A stretch of 56,130 nt of DNA, taken from the IMG/VR virus record IMGVR_UViG_3300024999_000128, positions 1 to 56,130 of that record; one strand, 5' to 3'. This document shows, in pieces, positions 38,342 through 46,400 of this stretch. The notes under the pieces were generated by a model that worked only from the letters and a program-made list of their open reading frames with translations, was not told where the DNA came from and made no database searches. The translations under genes were made by a program, and so were the position numbers. This DNA comes from a virus. Numbering within the stretch: the stretch's first letter is position 1; each line of letters starts with the position of its first letter.

Positions 38342-39000
38342 TGAAGTGGGGCTATTGTAACAAACATAAAACTGATTACTACGCGCATTGCGCACTGTGC
38401 CACATTGAAGACAGGCATCAAGCGAGCATGGCACAAGGACCCATCCACCGCTGCGAGAAGCACCACAAAGATTATGTCGGTGCTGCCTGTCCGGAGTGTG
38501 TGACCGAGCTAACCGATGCTCCAGACCTCGCCCCTGCCGGTAAGAAACCAAGCCAGCTTGGAGACTGCCTGGACGAGGCGAAGAAGACTATCTGCGGCGA
38601 GAGGCAGGACGTCTATGGCAGTCCGGAAGATTCGTTTACGCTCATAGCCAATTACTGGAACTCTTACTTGGCAGCGAAAGACGGAATGCTTTCCGCATTA
38701 GATATCGCCCATATGATGGTCCTCTTCAAGATGGCCCGGGTGCAGGGGCAGGCTCCAAAACGTGACAATTACGTAGATTTATGTGGGTATGCTGCCATCG
38801 CGGCTGATCGGTTGTCGGCTCGAGATAGCCAGATGAAAGAAGAAATTAAAGTCGATTGGAAGGATTGCTCAGCGTCGTTTGTATTCACTTGGAAAGACGG
38901 ATCCCCTGGCTGTCCGCATACCCGGACGAAGTTCGTCAAGACACCGGCTGCTGACTACCGGCAATGCCTCGGCTGCGGGGCGAGACTGGAGGAGGGGTAG
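38341..39000 (+). CDS. Zinc-finger protein with DUF6378-like domain
   Basis: 219 residues. N-terminal and C-terminal zinc sites: CNKHKTDYYAHCALC, HRCEKHHKDYVGAACPEC, and CPHTR...CLGCGARL. The centre (residues about 85-165: GERQDVYGSPEDSFTLIANY, then MMVLFKMARVQ and DNYVDLCGYAAIAADR) is the DUF6378 signature, common in phages with unknown role. ATG at 38341 is favoured over the GTG three bases before. Confidence 0.75.
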   Translation: MKWGYCNKHKTDYYAHCALCHIEDRHQASMAQGPIHRCEKHHKDYVGAACPECVTELTDAPDLAPAGKKPSQLGDCLDEAKKTICGERQDVYGSPEDSFTLIANYWNSYLAAKDGMLSALDIAHMMVLFKMARVQGQAPKRDNYVDLCGYAAIAADRLSARDSQMKEEIKVDWKDCSASFVFTWKDGSPGCPHTRTKFVKTPAADYRQCLGCGARLEEG

Positions 39001-39003
39001 ATA

Positions 39004-39408
39004 ATGCTTTCCTGCACCTGCCGCGATGACTATGACCTTGATGGGGATACTTGGGCATTTTTCCCTCCAGATGATTTCTCCAAACTGCAAACTGCCAGAA
39101 GAAGACGCTGCTGTTCTTGCAAAATACTCATTGATATTGGCGCGGACTGCCTGAAGTTTCCGAGAATACGCGGACCGAAGACTGACATAGAAGAACGTAT
39201 CATGGGAGAGGAAATTCCCATGACAGACCTGTATATGTGTGAGCCCTGTGGGGAAATTTACCTGAACCTCTCCGCTGTTGGCTACTGCTTGGACATAACT
39301 GAGTACATGCAGCACTGCCTGGAAGAGTACCACGAGCTAACCGGATTTGTGCAAACAAAAACCCCTCCAAGCCAGCTGCACCACCGACCGAGAGGGGTTA
39401 ATGTTTAG
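39004..39408 (+). CDS. Cys-rich hypothetical phage protein
   Basis: 134 residues. CTCRDD, CCSCKILIDIGADC, CEPCGEIY and YCLDITEY provide many cysteines for one or more zinc sites. It recalls a phage family with an early Cys ribbon followed by a helical part, function unknown. A weak GGAC-rich hairpin lies in the 88-base gap after it. Confidence 0.7.
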   Translation: MLSCTCRDDYDLDGDTWAFFPPDDFSKLQTARRRRCCSCKILIDIGADCLKFPRIRGPKTDIEERIMGEEIPMTDLYMCEPCGEIYLNLSAVGYCLDITEYMQHCLEEYHELTGFVQTKTPPSQLHHRPRGVNV

Positions 39409-39496
39409 TCCCTGAGACCATTCCCTGGGACCACCATGTACTGTGAGAATCGTAACTCACTTTACTGAGGATGTCAAAATAAAAAAGGAGAACACC

Positions 39497-39850
39497 ATGA
39501 ACGTAAGAAAGATCGCAGCAGTATGTCACGAAGCGAACCGGGAACTCTGCAACGCCCTCGGCGACGGCAGCCAGAAGTCATGGGTCGAGGCTGAGGAGTG
39601 GCAGCGCACCAGTGCTGAGCATGGGGTGCAGTTCTGCCTGGACAACCCCAATGCGGTAGCGAGTGCGAACCACAACGCTTGGCTCAAGGAGAAGAAGGAG
39701 GCCGGATGGGTGTACGGCGAGGTCAAGGACGCCGAGAAGAAAACCCACCCCTGCATGGTGACTTACAAGAAACTGCCGGCCGAGCAGCAGGCGAAGGACC
39801 ACCTGTTCAAGGCGGTGGTTGGTGCGCTTGCGCCATTGTTGAAGGAGTAG
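39497..39850 (+). CDS. RyR-domain protein
   Basis: 117 residues, AAAGGAG site. Segments AAVCHEANRELCNALGD, then HNAWLKEKKEAGWVYGEVKD, then KKTHPCMVTYKKLPAEQQAKDH make the RyR (ryanodine-receptor repeat) fold, which prokaryotes and phages also carry. In some bacterial proteins this domain binds nucleotides or nucleotide-derived signals, so a ligand-binding role is possible. Neighbours give no further clue. Confidence 0.8.
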   Translation: MNVRKIAAVCHEANRELCNALGDGSQKSWVEAEEWQRTSAEHGVQFCLDNPNAVASANHNAWLKEKKEAGWVYGEVKDAEKKTHPCMVTYKKLPAEQQAKDHLFKAVVGALAPLLKE

Positions 39851-39852
39851 CC

Positions 39853-40179
39853 ATGCCTCACTTTCTGACACACGAAAGCATTACCAGAGCGTACACGCAC
39901 TATAAGGCACATAACAAGCCTAGTAAGAAAACTCAGCATGTGTACGAATGGTTACTTGATTATGTTAAATCTGAAGAAGCCATTCTAGCTGAGGCTGAAG
40001 AAGCAAACGACTGCCCAACAGTAACTGCTGTGGAGTATAATGGCCAAGCCCGGTTCCTCTGCGTAATATGTGGAAAGTACCACTACCATAGTTTTGCGGA
40101 AGGCCACAGAGTTGCCCACTGCCCAATTGGTACTGGATACCACCTTACCAACGGGTACAACCTGAAAATATTAGTATGA
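39853..40179 (+). CDS. Protein with C-terminal zinc-like site
   Basis: 108 residues from MPHFLTHESITRAYTHYKAH (GAAGGAG site). Basic helix at the start, acidic middle, then FLCVICGKYHYH and HCPIGTGYH, which may bind metal with Cys and His. Unknown family. Confidence 0.65.
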   Translation: MPHFLTHESITRAYTHYKAHNKPSKKTQHVYEWLLDYVKSEEAILAEAEEANDCPTVTAVEYNGQARFLCVICGKYHYHSFAEGHRVAHCPIGTGYHLTNGYNLKILV

Positions 40180-40190
40180 AAGGAAACACC

Positions 40191-40418
40191 ATGACAGCAA
40201 TATCAATAGATGACAATGGCCAGATCGTAGGCGCAAACACCAGCATCGCTGACGTTACGCGGTTTTGCAAGGCCTACGACCTCGACCAAGATGAAGTAGT
40301 AGCAGGATGGGTGTCTTCCGGAGTAGCATCTCTGGATGGAGACACTGTAAACTTCTTGGATACCCTTCCGATAATGCAGCTAATCACTCTTGGTAGACGG
40401 GCACCTCGTACTGAGTAG
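40191..40418 (+). CDS. Last rightward gene, small acidic protein
   Basis: 75 residues from the ATG at 40191 (AAAGGAA site) or 80 from 40176. SIDDNGQIVGANTSIADVTR then acidic helix. Its last 35 bases overlap the 3' end of the giant leftward gene tail to tail, with no terminator between. Confidence 0.65.
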   Translation: MTAISIDDNGQIVGANTSIADVTRFCKAYDLDQDEVVAGWVSSGVASLDGDTVNFLDTLPIMQLITLGRRAPRTE

Positions 40419-43400
40419 CCACATCCCTCTCACGTCGACCGGTCGTGCCGGACTCTCCCCGGAGGATCTTGCGCACGGCCGGTTTTATATCCCGCCCGCC
40501 GATGGCAAAGCGCGGCATCCGCAGGTTGAACTTCCTGATATCTTCAAGAGCATCACTGGCGCCGTCCCCCTCGATGATCGCCTCCGCCGCCCGCCTGATA
40601 AGTTTCCCACGACGCTCTGATATCCGAATTTTGATACCCTGTAGACTGCGCTCCGCCCCTTGCGCCTTGGAGATCTCCTCCGGGTTGAAGCCCAGCGCAA
40701 TCATCAGCACTTCGTCGGGACCGATCTGGTCGTCTGGGATCAACTTCTTGCCGGCGCCGGTCTTCACTCCGTCGGTGGCTACCCTGATCGCCTTGAAGAC
40801 ATCCTTGATCGGTTTGGGGGCGGCAGCCTCAAGGCCCTTCATATAGTTGCCCTTGTTGAAGAACTCATCATACCCCTGCGCCAGCCCCGCCCCTACTGAG
40901 AACGTCGGGCCAAGCTGGTTGGCAGCCCACCATGCGGCAAGCTCCTTGCCATGCAGCCTTGGCGGCGGCTCGTTCTGCATCCCGTAGACATCCTGCAGCC
41001 CCACCCGTTTGGAGATATCCGCCCCGGCCAGTGACGGCAGACCATGAGTTAGCAGGTCGGCTACGGTCTTCGGGAAAGTATCCTGCAGCCAGTTGGTGTA
41101 CATCAGCCGGTAATCCTCCGGCTCGTCGTCATCTCCCAGGATTGCCCCAAGGATGGCAAAGACCGTACCGGCGAACGGCATCCCAAGAGACCCGGCCAGT
41201 GCGCCGGTCATGCCCATGATGCCGACGAACTCCTTGGTGGCCGCTGCCTTGATCTCCTTGCTCTCGCCCCTGATCGCGTTGTTGAGCAGCATCGCTAATC
41301 TAATGCCAGTCATGATCCGGTAATGCTGGAACTGCAGGACCACCCGGGTCAAGCCGCCCTGCAGAGCAGCTCCCTTGTTCTCCTTAGAGTAGGAGTAGAG
41401 GGTGTCGTTGACCACCTCGGCGATGTCGTTCATCGCCAGGAAGAAATCCTTGCCATCCTGGGAAGCTAGGTCGTAGGTGCTCAGCACCGCCGCCTTGCGG
41501 GAGGTAAGCTCGGACAGGCTCATCGGTTTCATCGCTATGGCGAACCCTTTCGCCATTAAGCTGTTTGGGTCTTTGCCATTGGTTACGTCGAACGCCTCAT
41601 GCGCTGCCGAGATATCGAGGAGGTTGCGGGCCATGGCCTCCCGCAGGACCAGCAATCGACGCTGGTAGGGGGTAACCTTCTCAGAATCGGCTATCCGCTT
41701 GGCTACATATTCTTCAGAGAACAGCGGCTCTCCCAGCTCCTTGCCCTTGGCAGCCGGCGTGTTGCGGTTATCGATGGTGACCACGGCATGGAGTTCGTCA
41801 AAGAGCACTGCGACGACCGGGTCGTCGAACATCGCTGCCCGCCGGTAGTCTTTTTTGAACGCCTCCTTGGTCCACAGCGCCAAGGCCTTGGCAGCCTTGA
41901 CCGGCCCGTACTTGACCGCCAGCTTGGGCAGGGTCAGGGCGCCGAGCTGGGTCATCTGCACCAGGGCGATCGACGGCGAGGTCATATACCAGCCGGTGCC
42001 GACCTTACCCAGGAAAGAGGCAGCCACACCGACCTTCACCGAACGCAAGGCCTGGACCCGGGCCCGCAGGTCGTTGAGCAGGTGGTTCTCCATGTCGGTG
42101 TTGGCGGCAACGTCGCCGTCGAGCTTGGCCTTGATGTCGTCGCCCATGCTCTTGAGGTCGCCTTCGATCTTCTTGCCCTGCTCGGTCCAGGCGATGTTCG
42201 AGGCATGGCGCTGCATGTAGTCGAGGTAACTGCGCAGCATGTCGAGACTGTAGCCCTTGACGTTTTTCCGGCGTACCGAGTTCTTCAAGGCGGAGGTCTC
42301 CGGCTGCCAGCGCAGCCAGATCTGGGTCATGTCGTTAATGGTGTTCTGGGCCGCCTCCATCGCCGCCTCGACGGCCTCGGAGTCGTTGGGGTTAATGTCC
42401 TTCATGTACTTCGCCCGCACCGTCTTGCTCAACTGCTCAAGCATCATTGCAGGGATGGCGACGGCGCCGGCCGGCTGCTTGTCCTTGTACGACTCCTTGA
42501 TCCCGTCCGGGTCGACGCCGGCAGCGACACGCTCAGCCTTGGCCTCGTTGCGCTCAGCGATGGTGGTGAAATGCTCGGCCCACTTGAAGCCGTCCTTGTC
42601 GACATACTTGAGGACGAAATCGCCGACCCGGGCCAACGGCCAGTAGGCGCCGTGCAGGTCGGTAAAGGTAGCGTCAAACTTGAGCATCATTTCTTTACGC
42701 TCGTCAGAGTTCGGCTCGGTCACCTTCTCTATATAGCGCAGCAGGTTGTTCTTCTCCCGGGTCCTGATGCCGGCGATGTGCTCGACGGTATCCTGGTAGG
42801 CCTGCTTCATGTCGTCGGTCTTGAGGGCGTCGTAGGCCTTCTTCGCCTCGCTGTAAGCCTCGATGTAGGTCAGGCCAGTGGCCTTCTGCATCTTGGCAGC
42901 CACCCATTTCTTCTGGGCGTTCTTCAGCTTTTCGGACCTGGTCTTGCCGACGGCTGTCCAGTCCTGGCTGTAGAGGTCCTTCCATGGGGTCATGCGGTTG
43001 AACGATGCGGTTGCCGCGGCGGTGTTGAAGACATCCAGCCCGACGGTCTTCTGGGCCATCTCCATGGCCTTGTCGTAGATGACCTTCGAAGAACTGACGA
43101 TCTCTTCCTTGGCAGCGACGATCGCATTAAGCCGCTCGGAGAAGTTCCTGATCTGCGGGATGGTCTTGCCGAAGGTCTGCACCAGGGTGTGCAGCGGGGT
43201 CACCGCCAGCCACTGCGGGGCGTACTGGACATAGAGATCATGGAGCTTGGACTTCGGATTCTTGAGTGCTTGTACGGCCGTGCCGAGCTTTTTCTGCCCG
43301 GACTTGAGGGCCTCACTGATCTGTTCGTCGGCGATGATGCCGAGAGGGGTCTGGACCTGCATGTCGATGGCAGGGTTGGCAGGGTCCCAGGTCTGGTTGA

Positions 43401-46400
43401 AGATGGACTTGATTTGGGTGGGGGAGAAGGCGATGTAAATATCCCCCTTGTATTTATGCTGCACTCCAAACCGCTTCGCTACATCAAGGCGGTTCTCCGG
43501 GATATCAATGAAGTTCCTAATGATAACGCTGTCGTGCCCATTCGCCTGCGCTTCTCTGATTGATTCCTCGGCGTTGTTTCTGGTAATATCGGTGCCCCGG
43601 TAATCAACTTCATACGGATTCTGAAGGTTCAGATACACCTCATGTACAGCCCCGTCCTTGACTCCCATCTTGTGTATCCCGGCAGCCCTTTTGTTATTGA
43701 CAAAGAATATCCCGCCGCTTGGCCCAGTGCGAAATGCGTCACCTGTCAGTTCTGCCGGCCCCCCATGATAAACCACCAGCGGCTTGCCGGACGAGTCCAC
43801 CACCTTGCTGTCGCCGAACCACTTCTTGAATGCCGGCATGTTCTGGATGACCCGCGTAGCCTTGCGGATGTCGGTCTGGGCATCCTGAGCGAACTCATTC
43901 ACAGGAGTCCGCCCCATCAGCTTATCCAGTGAAGAGGTGACCACGTTCGCGTCGGCGTTGAGCAGGTCCTCGCCCAGCCGCAGGACTTCGGAAAGAGCGG
44001 TGTCGGAGGCGGCGGTGAGGCCGAAGAATGTCCGGACGGACTGTACGAAGCGCGACCACAGGGTCTCGGTCTTGTTCAGTTTAACGGTCTCGAGGTAGTC
44101 CTGCATCTCCTTATTGGACAGGGTCCAGGCCAGCACCTCGGATGGGTTGTTGAGAGCATTGACGTTGCGCTGCAGAATCCTCTGCTCGAACTCAGTCAGC
44201 TGCTCACCGCTCTTAGCCCGGGTGTTGAAGTGGTTGATGATCAGGTTGGTGGCTGTGATGAGGTCAGCGGTGGTCTTGGCGAGCGTCGTGCCCTTGCTGA
44301 CCTTGCGGTTGCCGACATGAATGGCAGCCTGAGTAGCGGCATGGATCAGCTCATGGAGGACAGTCTCATAGGACATCCCCACCTTGCCGGTAACATCGGC
44401 GCCGTTCAGCCTGACCGTGGTCTTGATGACGTCCGAGAAGTCGGTGGTCGACACGCCTCTGGAGTTGGCCGAGGATGCCGGGATCTCGTCACCGACATGG
44501 GTGACGTTCAGGTTGAACTCAACACCCGCGCCCTTGAGCCTGAGCAGTGCCACCCGGACCTTGGCGGCGATCAGCTTATGTCCGTTGTTCGGCGTGTTGC
44601 TGATCAACCACTCAGCGGCCTGGATGAGGGTCTTGCCATCGATACCCTTCTGGACTTTCTCAGCTTCTGCTTTGGTCGGGTCGCCGAGGCGGTCACGGTC
44701 CTGTTTCTCGGCGGAGAGGATGGTGATATCCTCGTCGTTGAAGACGACGTAGTTATAAGTGCCTCCGTCCTGCGCGTCAGCGATGGCCTGCACCAAGGCA
44801 GGAGACGGGTCGTAGCCGGACAGCTTGCTGCCAAGTGCGGCGCTGATAGCCTGTGCAGGGTAGTCAAACCCTAGCCAGTCGTCGGCGATGAGAGCCTTCA
44901 GGATTGCCTCGTTCTTTGGTGAGAATGTGCCAGTGCCGATCATCTCTTCGACATCTGAAAACTCCGCGTCTTCCGGCAGTTCTTTCAGGAACTCTGCCTT
45001 GATATCTTTCAATGGCTTGTTGCGGCTGGTGCCGTCGAGGTATTTGATTCCTCTTACTCCGAGAGAGTGGAGATATTCTGAGGCTTTCTGATCTCCTTTG
45101 CCGAACGCACTTATCTTCCCTTCATCGACAAGTTTCATCATGTGGCGCATGATGTCCTTGTTGCCAATGTTCTTCGAGATGTGCCGGTATAGTGCCGAGC
45201 CGTCTCCACCCATTCCGTCAATTGCGTCTCGGATTGACTGCGGAATATTTTTAAGCGCAGCCCGCACCTTCTCCGACTGCTCGCTCAGCGGACGGTCCCA
45301 AAGCAAAAATTCATCCTCGGCGGGGGCTAGTTCTACTTGGTAGAGTTTGCCGTTGCTGTATACTTTTTGCGCCGCCGCACGTACTCTGTTGTACAATTCT
45401 CGCCCGACCGCCTCTATATAAAAGCCGTCATGTCCAGCAAGAGTCTTGGCTAGCAAACCCCGCAAAGCGTAAGTTTTATCGTCCCCCCAACCTCCTTCCG
45501 ACACCATCTTGGCCCACACTTCCTCGGTGAGTTCAGGCTCTTTTTCCTCAAACAGAGTGGCGTCAATGGACTCTGGGCGGGCAGATAGTTTATCACGGTA
45601 CCATTGAGCAACCTCCTTAGCCCCAGCAAAGTACAATCCATACCCGTAAGCCTGCGCCCCCTCGCCGGTGCCGATCTTACTGGAGGAGAACTTGTCGACT
45701 GTGTGAGGTGTGCCATGCCAGGCCACCATCTCATCCTCAATCACCGCCGTCAGCCCCTGGTACTCATCCTCGTCCATCTCAGCCATCTCGGCCATCTCGG
45801 CCATGGCAGCATCGGCCTTGGCCCGCGGGTTCTGCACCCGGTAGGCGCGGATGGCAGCCTCAGAGGGGACGCGTTTGAACGCTGTGTCGCCGGCGGCGAT
45901 ATCCTCGGCAATGACTTTCGCCTGCACGGCGTAGGCGGAGGGGAGGGGGTTTTCGGTCTTGGGTTTTGCTGCCTTGGGTTTGGGTGCAGCCTTGGCAGTT
46001 TTCTTCTCAGGCCTGGGTCTGGGTGCAGGCGCAGCTTTTTGGGCTGCCGCCCCAGAAAGGCTTGTTTTAATACGCTCAGGCTTGAATGTTACATATAATG
46101 TTGAGAACTCATTACCTGTGTCTATATCTACCGGCTCAAAGAAGTTTTTGAATATAACTCCATCGTGTCCTTTATCTTTGGCCGCAGATATTACTTTGTT
46201 CATGTCTAAATCATCAGGACCGTTAAAATCCCACACCAGCGGGTCTTTAAATTCTACAGTTGCCTGTATAACATCCCTCTTTCCTAATGTGTAAGCCTTT
46301 GCCAGTTTATGGTCTGTAGTAAAAAATATGCCTCCCTGATTTGCTTTTGCTGACTTACCAGAATCGAAATCCGTAAATTCGTCTGGTGTACCATGAAAAC

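Noticed and set aside
41599-43563. 654-residue rightward open frame
   Set aside because: Lies antisense inside the giant polyvalent gene; Leu/Gly/Val/Arg-rich shadow composition, no ribosome site.
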